DNA of 64,000 bases from Streptomyces sp. WM6378 (GTDB lineage Bacteria > Actinomycetota > Actinomycetes > Streptomycetales > Streptomycetaceae), in NCBI RefSeq assembly GCF_001279695.1, contig NZ_LGDD01000291.1, positions 1 through 64,000 on the forward strand, read 5' to 3'. Below, piece after piece: positions 1-8,131 of this stretch (its first letter is position 1; each line of letters begins with the position of its first letter). The position numbers and the translations under genes are program-made. Below the pieces are notes generated by a model. The model was given only the letters and a program-made list of their open reading frames with translations, did not search any database and was not told the DNA's origin.

Positions 1-139
1 GCCCGGCCCCCGCCGCCCCGACGACGGGATTTCGCCATCCGCCGACCTCTCCTCCTTCCGGGGTGCTGACGCCACATCACGGATGTGGCTAACATCACGT
101 CAACGCGGCAACGTTGCCGGAGCGTTACGGAGGTGCGCG

Positions 140-874
140 GTGCGGCCAGCACGGGGACAGAACGGCACGAACCCGACCGGGACGCCCGGTTCCCGCCTCC
201 GGCCCCGCCTCTGGTCCGTCCGCACCCTGTGGCACACCGTCGGCGACGGCGAGTTCTTCTGCCCCGACTGCGGCGGCGACCGGAACTACCAGCGCCGCAC
301 CGGCCGCAGACGCCTCACCGTCCTCGGCATCCCGCTCGTCACCCGCGGCACCGCGGGCCCGGTGGTCGAATGCGCCGCCTGCCAGGGCCACTTCGGGACG
401 GAAACCCTGGACCACCCCACCACGACCCGCTTCTCCGCGATGCTCCGCGACGCCGTGCACACCGTCGCCCTCGCCGTCCTCGCGGCGGGCGGCACCTCGT
501 CCCGTACGGTCACCACGACCGCCGTCGCCACCGTCCGGGCGGCCGGGTTCGACGACTGCACCGAGGACCAGCTCGTCGCCCTCATCGAGGCCCTGGCGGC
601 GGACACCGGCCGGTTCCTGGCCGACCCGGTCGGCGACACCGACCCCTGCGGTGCGGCCCTCGCGATCGAGCTCCACGAGGCCCTCGAACCGCTGGCCCCG
701 CACCTCGCCCCCGCCGGCCGCGAGTCCATCCTGCTCCAGGGGGCCCGGATCGCGCTCGCGGACGGCCCGTACAGCCCGGCCGAACGCGAGGTGCTCAGCA
801 CGGTCGGCGGCGCGCTCTCGCTCTGCGCGGACGACACCGCCCGGCTGCTCGCGGCCGCCCGCACGCCCTCCTGA
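140..874 (+). CDS. TerB-like protein with N-terminal zinc ribbon
   Basis: The protein has about 244 residues. An N-terminal zinc-ribbon-like segment carries CPDC (C41, C44) and CAAC (C78, C81). A C-terminal helical domain resembles TerB, with the acidic ADGPYSPAERE stretch near the end. The start chosen is GTG at 140, preceded by GGAGG (129-133) at 6 nt; an in-frame ATG at 83 lacks a comparable ribosome site. TerB domains occur in tellurite-resistance and stress modules, but no other ter gene is adjacent, so the role is open. The gene ends 7 nt before the convergent lipoprotein gene. Confidence 0.8.
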   Translation: MRPARGQNGTNPTGTPGSRLRPRLWSVRTLWHTVGDGEFFCPDCGGDRNYQRRTGRRRLTVLGIPLVTRGTAGPVVECAACQGHFGTETLDHPTTTRFSAMLRDAVHTVALAVLAAGGTSSRTVTTTAVATVRAAGFDDCTEDQLVALIEALAADTGRFLADPVGDTDPCGAALAIELHEALEPLAPHLAPAGRESILLQGARIALADGPYSPAEREVLSTVGGALSLCADDTARLLAAARTPS

Positions 875-881
875 GGCCCGG

Positions 882-1343
882 CTAGTTCTTGAGCTTGTAC
901 TCGCAGAGCTTGTCCGACTTGCCGTTCTGGTTGTCCGCGACCTGCTTGCCGTCGACCTTGATGGTGCAAGGGGCGGCCTGAAGCATCCCGTCCGCGCGCT
1001 TGACGGAGCCCGGCACCACCGACACCGTGTGGCCGACCTCCAGCTCGGCGTCCTCCAGCGTCACCGACTCGGTCTTCGTCCAGGGCAGCGTCACCTGCTC
1101 GAAGTGGTTGGTGTTGCCGACCCACATCACCTGAGACTTGCCCGTGCCGCCCACCTCGAAGACGACCTGGTGCGGCACGCCCTCGCGGTCCGGCGCCGAG
1201 CCTTTCGCGTTGCCGCCCGCCGAGGCGCTGGGCTTGGCGTCGCCCGCCTTGGCCGTGCCGTCGTCCTTCTTCTCGCTCCCGCACCCGGTGAGCAGCGCGG
1301 CCGCCGCGAGCAGGGTGATGGCGAGGGTGGCTGTCTTCCGCAT
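882..1343 (-). CDS. MmpS-like lipoprotein
   Basis: This is a 153-residue predicted lipoprotein. A signal peptide runs to the lipobox LLTGC (Cys21), followed by a Gly/Ser/Lys-rich linker and a beta-rich domain from about residue 55 that contains VVFEVGG and two cysteines. The layout resembles MmpS-type periplasmic accessory proteins of actinobacterial MmpL transporters; I assign this from pattern only. ATG at 1343 is chosen because it begins the signal peptide, and longer in-frame starts add an unlikely leader. A broken MMPL transporter start lies about 1 kb away at 2293. Confidence 0.72.
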   Translation of the reverse strand: MRKTATLAITLLAAAALLTGCGSEKKDDGTAKAGDAKPSASAGGNAKGSAPDREGVPHQVVFEVGGTGKSQVMWVGNTNHFEQVTLPWTKTESVTLEDAELEVGHTVSVVPGSVKRADGMLQAAPCTIKVDGKQVADNQNGKSDKLCEYKLKN

Positions 1344-1886
1344 GTGCGTACGTCCCCGTTGCTGTGCTGATCGGTACTGGTCCCGCAGGAGACCGTAGAT
1401 CATGCCATCGGGCGCCCGGACACCGCCCGCGGGGGCACGCGGCAGCGCGTTAACCCCCGTACCGCAATGCATTGTTGGGCATCCGGAAGGCCTTGAACAT
1501 TCGCTCGAAGAAACCTCTCTTTATGAGCCGTGCGGTCGATCCGGAGCGGAAACGTCCAACTGCCGCTTGCGAATTGGCTGTTCGAAATAGCGGGGGCGGT
1601 CACCCGATATATGGAGAGCGGGACGGGTGCCCGTCCGCCGCCCCTTCCCGGCTCCGGCCTGCTCCAACCCCCTGCGGCACACCTTCGTAGGAGCAGAAAT
1701 CGCGGCTGCGGAATCGGTCGCGGGTGAATTGCAGGATGCGCGCGCCCGGTCCTGAATTACGCGGCCATTGCTCCTGCTCGATCCAATGTGGTACCCGAAC
1801 GAAAAACTGGGATCATGGAGCGGCCGGCGCCGCCCGGCACCCGATACTGCCCGTGGACCCAGTTCCGTACTGTCGGAGGGAAACCC
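1344..1886. other. Gene-free spacer of lower GC
   Basis: This stretch of about 540 nt holds only short, mutually overlapping frames without ribosome sites or recognisable products. It is visibly more AT-rich around 1490-1620 and 1700-1830 than the flanking genes. It presumably holds the promoters of the lipoprotein gene (leftward) and the small gene at 1887 (rightward). I see no RNA gene or convincing hairpin. Confidence 0.5.
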
Positions 1887-2108
1887 ATGACCGCAGTCCC
1901 GCCCGTGGGTTCGTACGTCGTCGACACCGGGAGCGGAAGACTGGGCCAGGTGATGGGGCGGCAGGGGCCCTACCTCCAACTGCGGCCGTTCGGCGGCGGG
2001 CGCGAGTGGGACTGCCTGCCGGAGGCCGTGCGGGCCGCGACCACCACGGAGCGGCTCAGGGCCGCGACGGCGTACGCGAACGCGCGCAGCCGGGGCGAAG
2101 TGCCGTGA
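1887..2108 (+). CDS. Small conserved hypothetical protein
   Basis: This is a 73-residue protein beginning MTAVPPVGSYVVDT. The first 40 residues look like a small beta-barrel (GSYVVDTGSGRLGQVMG, then LQLRPFGGGREWDC), reminiscent of KOW/SH3-like folds, followed by an Ala/Arg-rich helix. ATG at 1887 is preceded by GGAGGG (1875-1880). Short proteins of this kind are common in Streptomyces without known function. It stands alone, followed by the transporter remnant. Confidence 0.7.
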   Translation: MTAVPPVGSYVVDTGSGRLGQVMGRQGPYLQLRPFGGGREWDCLPEAVRAATTTERLRAATAYANARSRGEVP

Positions 2109-2292
2109 GCCGCACTCCCCGGGCAGGCGGCGCGCTACTCCCTGGGGAGCAACACGGGCGGCCGGGACGCCCGGGGAAGTACGGATGATCTCGGTCGCGG
2201 GCGGGACGAAAGGGGCCGCCGCGAGCCCGACGCTGGAAACAGCCGGGCAGGCCGCGAGGGCCTTCCGGAGTCCAGCCGGAGGGGGACCCGCC

Positions 2293-2598
2293 ATGGGGTC
2301 GACGAGGTCAGCACCAACGAGGTCGGCGCCGGCGCCGACCGGGGGATCAACTGCCTTGAGGCGGCGGGCAGTTCCCTGGGGCGTGCTCGCGCTGTGGGTG
2401 ATCGTGCCCGCCGTCGCCGGATCGTTCGCGGGGAAGCTCGGGGACGTACAGCGCGACCAGACCGCCGACTACCTGCCGGCGCCGACTCGACACAGGTGGC
2501 CAAGCTCCAGGACAAGCTGCCCGGCGGCGAGATCACCAGTCTGGTGCTCGTCTACCACCGCGACGGAGGAGTCGGGGCTGGTGGTGCCGGGCGCGTGA
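2293..2598 (+). pseudogene. MMPL/RND transporter, N-terminal remnant
   Basis: ATG at 2293 has a strong ribosome site (GGAGGGGG) and opens the start of an MMPL transporter: basic residues, a first membrane helix (VPWGVLALWVIVPAVAGSFAGKL), then DVQRDQTADYLPA. At about 2482 the match shifts frame and continues as ADSTQVAKLQDKLPGGEITSLVLVYHRDGG, typical of the family's first periplasmic segment, and then ends. The family is normally about 700 residues or more; everything after the first 80 or so is missing, and the original frame stops at 2598. It reads as a frameshifted and truncated transporter. An MmpS-like lipoprotein nearby may be its stranded partner. Confidence 0.75.
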
Positions 2599-2611
2599 GC
2601 CCTGCGCGGGT

Positions 2612-3319
2612 TCAGCCCTGCCCGGGCCCGTCGGTGCCGTCGGCCGGCTTGATCAGGGAGTCCTCGGAGGGCCGGGTCTTGGTGGCGCCCTTGGCGGGGT
2701 CCGAGGCGGCCGGGAGCGGGGCGAGCTCGGTGCCGTTCCAGCGCAGAGTGGTGTCGGACTCGCGGTTGCGGCCGCCCGCGGGCTCCGTGACGACGAGATC
2801 GGTGCCCAGCGTCGCGGCGCTCGTGCCGGGCCGCCCGGCGTACTCCAGAACGGCATGGGCCTGCTCGCCGACCGCCGTGTAGACCCAGAGGATGGTGCGG
2901 CCCAAGTCGTCGTAGGCGAGCACGAGTTCACGCTTTCCGTCACCGGTGAGATCGGCGTACGCGGGCGGCCGCAGCCGGCACGAGGAGCCGTCCGGGCACC
3001 CCTTGAGACCGCTCTGCACCGCGCGGTCGGTCGCCGGATCGGCGGCCAGGAGGCGCACCCCGTCGACCCGCGAGAGATCCCCGTCCGGCACGGTGACCCC
3101 CGGCACGGGCCCGCGCGCGTGGAAACCCTGGCCCGGCTTGGCGGGCACGACGGTGGCGGTGTGGTCGGGCCACAGCGGGGAGGCGGTCACCGAACCGGAG
3201 GGCGAGGGAGCCGGCCCGTCGTCCCGCACCCCCTCGCCCGCCGAGCACCCCGCAAGCGCCAGCACGGCGAACGCGCAGACCGCCGTGCGGGCACGGCGAC
3301 CGGTGGTGGGCAGCGGCAT
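2612..3319 (-). CDS. Lipoprotein with DLTGDG (VCBS/FG-GAP-like) motif
   Basis: This is a 235-residue predicted lipoprotein. ATG at 3319 opens a signal peptide with lipobox LALAGC (Cys25) and a Ser/Pro linker. The mature domain has beta-strand-rich sequence with ADLTGDGKRELVLAYDD, the calcium-loop-like motif seen in FG-GAP/VCBS repeats, and ends in a polar Lys/Asp tail. The protein at 49789-50601 has the same order of elements, including HDLTGHDGSPELIVAAD and a similar polar tail, so the two are probably paralogues. That second copy is coupled to a histidine kinase; this one stands alone. The ligand is unknown. Confidence 0.75.
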   Translation of the reverse strand: MPLPTTGRRARTAVCAFAVLALAGCSAGEGVRDDGPAPSPSGSVTASPLWPDHTATVVPAKPGQGFHARGPVPGVTVPDGDLSRVDGVRLLAADPATDRAVQSGLKGCPDGSSCRLRPPAYADLTGDGKRELVLAYDDLGRTILWVYTAVGEQAHAVLEYAGRPGTSAATLGTDLVVTEPAGGRNRESDTTLRWNGTELAPLPAASDPAKGATKTRPSEDSLIKPADGTDGPGQG

Positions 3320-3572
3320 TCCGGTCCGTCCAGGTGAGGCGAAGGGTTCGGTCACAGGAGAAGAGGGCCCTGCTGGCGCAATGGTGCCGCATCCCCCTAT
3401 GTAAACGCCGTGAATCGGACCGCACACGGGCGCCCGGCGCGCCCGGACCGCTTGAGGGGCAAGGGGAGAGGCCCCCGGGGTGATCCGCGCCACGTCGCCC
3501 CGACGGGGGCGGCGCTTCCGGCGCAGACGACCTCGGCCCGTTCGGCGGCGCCCCCCACCCTTTCACCTGCGG

Positions 3573-3715
3573 ACCCGTTCGTGGCCGGTCGCGTGGTTCC
3601 TCGCGCCCCTTGCAGGATCGGTGCGGGCTCCCCTGGTGCGACCCGGCCGCCCCTCCGCCTCTTCGCCTGCGGACCGTGCGTGGTTGCTCGCGCAGTTCCC
3701 CGCGCCCCTGGCAGC
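3573..3715 (+). repeat. Dispersed intergenic repeat family A, two degenerate units
   Basis: Two successive units share the pattern tGCGGACCgTgCGTGG followed by a CGCGCAGTTCC-like block and CGCGCCCCT: one at about 3569-3610 and one at about 3670-3709. Related units occur at about 6606-6645 (opposite strand), 11485-11569 and 45248-45298. All lie between genes. Confidence 0.6.
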
Positions 3716-3736
3716 GCCGGGTACCGGCATTCCCAG

Positions 3737-3832
3737 CCTGTCATGGGGGTCCCCCTGGCCCTTAAGGCCTTGGGGGAGTTTGAGGACGAGCGCACTTAAG
3801 GCGCGATCGGGGTCTGGGCGGAGCCCAGCGGC
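3737..3832 (-). repeat. Dispersed intergenic repeat family B
   Basis: Read on the minus strand this contains CGCTGGGCTCCGCCCAGACCCC, then GCGCTCGTCCTCAAA. A second copy in plus orientation lies at about 6507-6575 with CTGGGGCTCCGCCCCAGAC and GCGCTCGTCCTCAA. The GGGCTCCGCCC core is self-complementary and can form a hairpin. Confidence 0.6.
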
Positions 3833-3950
3833 CACCGGGGCGCAGCTGGACGAAACCTCCCGGAGGGTCTCGGGAAGGGGCGGGGTGGGGAATTCGCCCA
3901 GATCCAGGGCCTCGCGCCGCACCGCTCGCCCCGTGCAGGACAATGGCCGC

Positions 3951-4082
3951 ATGAGTCTGTTCCGTGATGACGGCATCGTGCTGCGTACCCAGAAGCTGGG
4001 TGAAGCCGACCGCATCATGCTGTTGTCTCCCGGGGGGCAACCCCCGGACCCCCGGCCGGACACCCGTGGGGGCTCGCGATGA
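3951..4082 (+). pseudogene. Duplicate of the recO 5' end (43-codon ORF)
   Basis: ATG at 3951 opens a 43-codon frame whose first 22 residues, from [13 protein letters not shown] to EADRI, are identical to the start of the full recO at 4079. The two DNA copies differ at seven positions, all silent third bases. After residue 22 the frame runs into a C-rich repeat-like stretch (4024-4070) and stops at a TGA (4080-4082) that overlaps the recO ATG as ATGA. GACAAT 6 nt before the ATG looks like the native -10 of a leaderless transcript. It may be a partial gene left by recombination, now acting as a leader frame coupled to recO. Confidence 0.85.
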
Positions 4083-4828
4083 GTCTCTTCCGCGACGACG
4101 GGATCGTGCTGCGCACCCAGAAGCTCGGGGAAGCCGACCGCATCATCACGCTGCTCACCCGCAATCACGGCCGGGTGCGGGCCGTCGCCCGCGGGGTGCG
4201 GCGGACCAAGTCCAAGTTCGGGGCGCGGCTCGAACCGTTCAGCCACGTCGACGTGCAGTTCTTCGCGCGCGGCAGCGAACTCGTCGGCCGCGGGCTCCCG
4301 CTGTGCACCCAGAGCGAGACCATCGCTCCGTATGGTGGCGGCATCGTCACCGACTACGCCCGGTACACCGCGGGCACCGCCATGCTGGAGACGGCGGAAC
4401 GGTTCACCGACAACGAGGGCGAGCCGGCCGTGCAGCAGTACCTGCTCCTGGTCGGCGGGCTGCGCACGCTCGCCCGCGGCGAGCACGCCCCGCACCTCAT
4501 CCTGGACGCCTTCCTGCTGCGCTCGCTCGCCGTCAACGGATACGCCCCGAGTTTCGAGGATTGCGCGAAATGCGGCATCCACGGCCCCAACCGGTTCTTC
4601 TCCGTCGCGGGCGGCGGCGTCATATGCGGTGACTGCCGCGTACCCGGCAGCGTCGTACCCTCTGCGGAGGCCATCGGACTGCTCAGCGCGCTGCTCACGG
4701 GGGACTGGGAGACGGCGGACGCTAGTGAGCCGAGGCATGTGCGGGAGGGCAGCGGGCTCGTATCGGCCTATCTGCACTGGCACTTGGAGCGCGGCCTGCG
4801 CTCCCTGCGGTACGTAGAGAAGAACTGA
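4079..4828 (+). CDS. recO: DNA repair protein RecO
   Basis: This 249-residue protein has the full RecO layout: an N-terminal OB-fold ([13 protein letters not shown], then [23 protein letters not shown]), a helical body, and a four-cysteine zinc knuckle (CAKCG, then CGDC). RecO helps RecA load onto SSB-coated single-stranded DNA in gap repair and anneals strands, acting with RecR. The start at 4079 overlaps the stop of the duplicated leader frame as ATGA, and upstream pairing is weak (GGGGG at about 7 nt), so translation is probably coupled to that frame. uppS follows after 31 nt, the usual actinobacterial neighbour. Confidence 0.95.
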   Translation: MSLFRDDGIVLRTQKLGEADRIITLLTRNHGRVRAVARGVRRTKSKFGARLEPFSHVDVQFFARGSELVGRGLPLCTQSETIAPYGGGIVTDYARYTAGTAMLETAERFTDNEGEPAVQQYLLLVGGLRTLARGEHAPHLILDAFLLRSLAVNGYAPSFEDCAKCGIHGPNRFFSVAGGGVICGDCRVPGSVVPSAEAIGLLSALLTGDWETADASEPRHVREGSGLVSAYLHWHLERGLRSLRYVEKN

Positions 4829-4859
4829 GCATCCAGAGCATCTAGGGAGAGAGCTCCAC

Positions 4860-5708
4860 ATGGCAGTACGCGGAATCCTGGGCGGGCGGTCGCGGCGCGA
4901 CTACAAGACCCCCGAGCCGCACCCGTCGGGCGCGGTGCCGCCGAAGATCCCGGCCGAGCTGGTGCCCAACCACGTCGCCTGCGTCATGGACGGCAACGGC
5001 CGCTGGGCCAAGGAGCGCGGCCTGCCCCGCACCGAGGGCCACAAGGTCGGCGAGGGAGTCGTCCTCGACGTGCTCAAGGGCTGCCTGGAGATGGGCGTCA
5101 AGAACCTCTCCCTGTACGCCTTCTCGACCGAGAACTGGAAGCGCTCGCCCGAAGAGGTCCGCTTCCTGATGAACTTCAACCGCGACGTCATCCGGCGCCG
5201 CCGCGACGAGATGAACGAGCTCGGCATCCGCATCCGCTGGGTCGGCCGCATGCCCAAGATGTGGAAGTCCGTCGTCCAGGAGCTCCAGGTAGCCCAGGAG
5301 CAGACCGTCGACAACGACGCCATGACGCTGTACTTCTGCGTCAATTACGGCGGCCGGGCGGAGGTCGCCGATGCCGCGCAGGCCATCGCGCGCGACGTCG
5401 CCGCCGGGAAGCTCGACCCGTCGAAGGTGAACGAGAAGACCTTCGCCAAGTACCTGTACTACCCCGACATGCCGGACGTCGACCTGTTCCTGCGGCCCAG
5501 CGGCGAGCAGCGCACCTCCAACTACCTGATCTGGCAGTCCAGTTACGCCGAGATGGTCTTCCAGGACGTGCTGTGGCCCGACTTCGACCGGCGCGACCTG
5601 TGGCGGGCCTGCCTGGAGTTCGCCTCCCGCGACCGCCGCTTCGGCGGCGCCATCCCCAACGAGGCGCTGGCCGCGCTCGACAAGAGCGGCGACCTGCCCC
5701 GGCAGTGA
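4860..5708 (+). CDS. uppS: Isoprenyl transferase (undecaprenyl diphosphate synthase)
   Basis: A cis-prenyltransferase of 282 residues. It condenses isopentenyl diphosphate onto an allylic primer to make the polyprenyl lipid carrier for peptidoglycan and other envelope polymers. The catalytic MDGNGRWA segment lies at 43-50 with Asp44, [13 protein letters not shown] is the substrate loop, and [23 protein letters not shown] forms the family's C-terminal signature. ATG at 4860 follows a GGGAGAGAG ribosome site. It sits between recO and the WYL regulator, whose GTG overlaps this stop codon. Streptomyces usually has more than one such enzyme, so chain length cannot be read here. Confidence 0.93.
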   Translation: MAVRGILGGRSRRDYKTPEPHPSGAVPPKIPAELVPNHVACVMDGNGRWAKERGLPRTEGHKVGEGVVLDVLKGCLEMGVKNLSLYAFSTENWKRSPEEVRFLMNFNRDVIRRRRDEMNELGIRIRWVGRMPKMWKSVVQELQVAQEQTVDNDAMTLYFCVNYGGRAEVADAAQAIARDVAAGKLDPSKVNEKTFAKYLYYPDMPDVDLFLRPSGEQRTSNYLIWQSSYAEMVFQDVLWPDFDRRDLWRACLEFASRDRRFGGAIPNEALAALDKSGDLPRQ

Positions 5709-6427
5709 CGGTGAACCGTACGGAACGGCTGTACGCCCTGGTCGAAGAGCTCCGCGCGATCGCGCCCCGGCCGCGCACGGTCGGCTGGCTCGCGACGCGC
5801 TTCGAGGTGTCGGGCCGCACCGTGCAGCGCGACCTCCAGGCGCTGATGGAGTCGGGGGTGCCGGTGCGCTGCGAGGCGGGACGGCGCGGCGGCTGGTTCA
5901 TCGACCCCGGGATGACCCTGCCGCCGGTCAACCTCACCAGCGAGGAGGCCCTCGCGGTGGCCGCGGCGCTGGCCGGGGCGGAGTCCTCGACGCCGTTCTC
6001 CTCGGGCGCGCGGGGCGCCATGCGCAAGCTGGCGGCGGCGCTGTCCGCGGATGCGGCGTCCTCGGTACGCGATCTGGCCTCGCGCATCCACGTGCTGCCG
6101 GGCCGGACCTCGGCGGGGGTGCTGCGGACGGTCGAACTCGGCGTTCTGGAGCGGAAGTTGCTGCGGATTCGCTACGCGGATGCGGCGGGGTGCGAGTCGT
6201 CCCGGCTGGTCGAGCCGGGCGGGCTGTTGTGCGCGGAGGGGGGTTGGTACCTGGTGGCCTGGTGCCGCCTTCGGGGGGCCGGCCGCGGGTTCCGTCTCGA
6301 CCGGATCCGGGCGGCGGAGCCTCTCGATGAGAGGTGCGAGCCTCGGCCGTTGTCCATGCTGGACGAGGGGCTCGCGGGGCGGGTGGGAAGCCCGGTGTCG
6401 CTGAGCTCGCTGGCGGCGGAGGGCTAA
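5705..6427 (+). CDS. YafY-type HTH/WYL transcriptional regulator
   Basis: A 240-residue protein with an N-terminal winged helix of the DeoR/HTH_11 kind ([31 protein letters not shown]) and a C-terminal WYL ligand-sensing domain (about 130-220, containing [24 protein letters not shown]). WYL proteins bind nucleic acids or small ligands through this domain. The start GTG at 5705 overlaps the uppS stop (GTGA), with a second GTG at 5711 possible. Co-transcription with uppS is implied by position only; the target genes are unknown. Confidence 0.88.
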   Translation: MTVNRTERLYALVEELRAIAPRPRTVGWLATRFEVSGRTVQRDLQALMESGVPVRCEAGRRGGWFIDPGMTLPPVNLTSEEALAVAAALAGAESSTPFSSGARGAMRKLAAALSADAASSVRDLASRIHVLPGRTSAGVLRTVELGVLERKLLRIRYADAAGCESSRLVEPGGLLCAEGGWYLVAWCRLRGAGRGFRLDRIRAAEPLDERCEPRPLSMLDEGLAGRVGSPVSLSSLAAEG

Positions 6428-6726
6428 CGGCTGTGGCTTTCCCCACCCCGCCCCTTCCCGCTGTGACACTCTGCGGCTCCGCCGCGTGGCCTCCGGGGGT
6501 GAAGGACCCTGGGGCTCCGCCCCAGACCCCGTTCGCGCCTGAAGGGCGCTCGTCCTCAATCGCCGGACGGGCTAAAGATGCCGGTGCTGGCCAGGATCGA
6601 TGCTGCTAGGGGCGCGGGGAACTGCGCGAACACGCACCCGCGGCCCGCGGTCGAACGGCCAGCGCCCAAGGGGCTCGGGGCGGAGCCCGAGGGGGACCGC
6701 CCCGAGGGGGTGAAGGGGGAGGCCCC
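6428..6726. repeat. Spacer built of dispersed repeats
   Basis: The 300 nt between the convergent WYL regulator and zur contain family B sequence (about 6507-6575, plus orientation), family A in reverse (about 6606-6645: AGGGGCGCGGGGAACTGCGCG), and a third hairpin-rich block at 6670-6705 (GGGGCTCGGGGCGGAGCCC). No gene is seen. A terminator function for the two converging transcripts is plausible because the GGGGCTCCGCCCC cores are self-complementary. Confidence 0.6.
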
Positions 6727-7164
6727 CTATGAGTTCCCCGGGTTGGCGCACTGCGCGCACGTGCCGAAGATTTCCACCGTGTGGGCCACGTTCACATAGC
6801 CGTGCGCCGACGCGATCGACTCCGCCCACTTCTCGACCGCGGGCCCCTCCACCTCCACGGCCTTCCCGCACACCCGGCACACCAGGTGATGGTGGTGGTC
6901 CCCGGAGGAGCAGCGCCGGTACACCGACTCCCCGTCGCTGGTGCGCAGCACGTCCACCTCGCCCGCGTCCGCGAGGGACTGCAGCGTGCGGTAGACAGTG
7001 GTCAGGCCCACCGAGTCACCCCGGTGCTTGAGCATGTCGTGCAATTCCTGTGCGCTGCGGAACTCGTCCACCTCGTCAAGGGCAGCCGCCACCGCGGCAC
7101 GCTGCCGGGTCGACCGGCCTCGTACGGGGGCGGTATTCGACCCGCCGAGTGGCGCTGTCGTCAC
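6727..7164 (-). CDS. zur: Zinc uptake regulator Zur (Fur family)
   Basis: This is a 145-residue Fur-family repressor. The winged helix spans about 17-82 (SVGLTTVYRTLQSLADAGEV is the recognition region). Metal ligands include the HHHH run at 90-93, C96/C99 and C136/C139, the last two pairs forming the structural zinc site. GTG at 7164 is preceded by GGAGG. It is the last gene after znuA, znuC and znuB on the same strand, so it is probably co-transcribed with the transporter it represses. The identification as Zur rather than Fur rests on this operon and on the Zur-like boxes upstream of znuA. Confidence 0.93.
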   Translation of the reverse strand: MTTAPLGGSNTAPVRGRSTRQRAAVAAALDEVDEFRSAQELHDMLKHRGDSVGLTTVYRTLQSLADAGEVDVLRTSDGESVYRRCSSGDHHHHLVCRVCGKAVEVEGPAVEKWAESIASAHGYVNVAHTVEIFGTCAQCANPGNS

Positions 7165-7223
7165 AGGTGCCTCCAAGCCTTGACCCGTACAAACTCTCCT
7201 GGGGCCATTGTGCCAGCTCCCGC

Positions 7224-8129
7224 TCAGGCCGTGACCTCGCCGGCCTGAGGCTTTGCCGGGGCGGGCACGTCGAGCCCGCACTCGCCCTCGGCCGGGGCTG
7301 CCGCCGCGGCCCGGGCCCGCCGCTTGGCGAGTGGCGTCGCGAGACCCGTCAGGACGATGAAGATCGCGATCGTGAACAGGACGATCACCGCGCCCGGCGG
7401 TACGTCCTCGTAGTACGTGACCACCGTTCCGCTCAGCGTCACCGTCACCCCGATCGCCACCGCGATCGCGAAGGTCAGGGCGAAGCTGCGGGACAGCTGT
7501 TGCGCGGCCGCGACCGGCACCACCATCAGGGCGGAGACCAGGAGCAGGCCCACCACGCGCATGGCCACGGTCACCGTGACCGCCGCCGTCACCGCCGTCA
7601 GGAGGTTCAGGGCTCGCACCGGCAGACCCGTCACACGTGCGAACTCCTCGTCCTGGCTGACCGCGAAGAGCTGGCGGCGCAGGCCGACCGTCACGGCGAG
7701 GACGAACGCTGCCAGGAGGCCGATGGCCCACACGTCCGACTGCGAGACCGTCGACAGCGAGCCGAAGAGGTAGGAGTTCAGGTTGGCCGTCGAGCCGCCC
7801 GGCGCGAGGTTGATGAAGAGCACGCCGCCCGCCATGCCGCCGTAGAACAGCATCGCGAGCGCGATGTCGCCGCGCGTCTTGCCGTACCAGCGGATCAGTT
7901 CCATCGTGACCGCGCCGAGGACCGAGACGAGCGTCGCCATCCACACCGGTGAGGTGGAGAGGAGGAAGCCGAGGCCGACGCCGGTCATCGCGACGTGGCC
8001 GATGCCGTCGCCCATCAGCGCCTGGCGGCGCTGGACCAGGTAGATCCCGACGGCGGGCGCGGTGATCCCGACGAGTGCCGCGGCGATCAACGCCCGTTGC
8101 ATGAACGGGGAGTTCAGGAGTTCCATCAT
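7224..8129 (-). CDS. znuB: Zinc ABC transporter permease ZnuB
   Basis: Membrane subunit of 301 residues belonging to the metal-type ABC-3 permease family. About eight hydrophobic segments are visible, and GDGIGHVAMTGVGLGFLL is the conserved early loop that contacts the ATPase. The C-terminal tail is Ala/Pro-rich and probably cytoplasmic. ATG at 8129 lies 2 nt after the znuC stop (a second ATG follows at 8126), so the two are tightly coupled. It imports zinc delivered by ZnuA using ATP hydrolysis by ZnuC. Confidence 0.94.
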   Translation of the reverse strand: MMELLNSPFMQRALIAAALVGITAPAVGIYLVQRRQALMGDGIGHVAMTGVGLGFLLSTSPVWMATLVSVLGAVTMELIRWYGKTRGDIALAMLFYGGMAGGVLFINLAPGGSTANLNSYLFGSLSTVSQSDVWAIGLLAAFVLAVTVGLRRQLFAVSQDEEFARVTGLPVRALNLLTAVTAAVTVTVAMRVVGLLLVSALMVVPVAAAQQLSRSFALTFAIAVAIGVTVTLSGTVVTYYEDVPPGAVIVLFTIAIFIVLTGLATPLAKRRARAAAAAPAEGECGLDVPAPAKPQAGEVTA

Positions 8130-8131
8130 GG

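Larger units (their letters stand above)
3320..3950. other. Repeat-rich spacer upstream of recO
   Basis: I find no credible gene in these 630 nt. The stretch holds pieces of dispersed intergenic repeats described separately and long open shadow frames caused by high GC. Near 3938 the sequence GACAAT lies 6 nt before the ATG at 3951, a likely -10 element for a leaderless recO-region transcript. Confidence 0.55.

Noticed and set aside
1402..1727. Short plus-strand frames in the spacer at 1.4-1.7 kb
   Set aside because: They overlap one another, lack ribosome sites and show no recognisable domain; the region is treated as non-coding.
3397..3799. Open frames on both strands through the repeat block
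   Set aside because: The sequence is dispersed-repeat DNA and the translations are Arg/Pro/Ala-rich with no family features.
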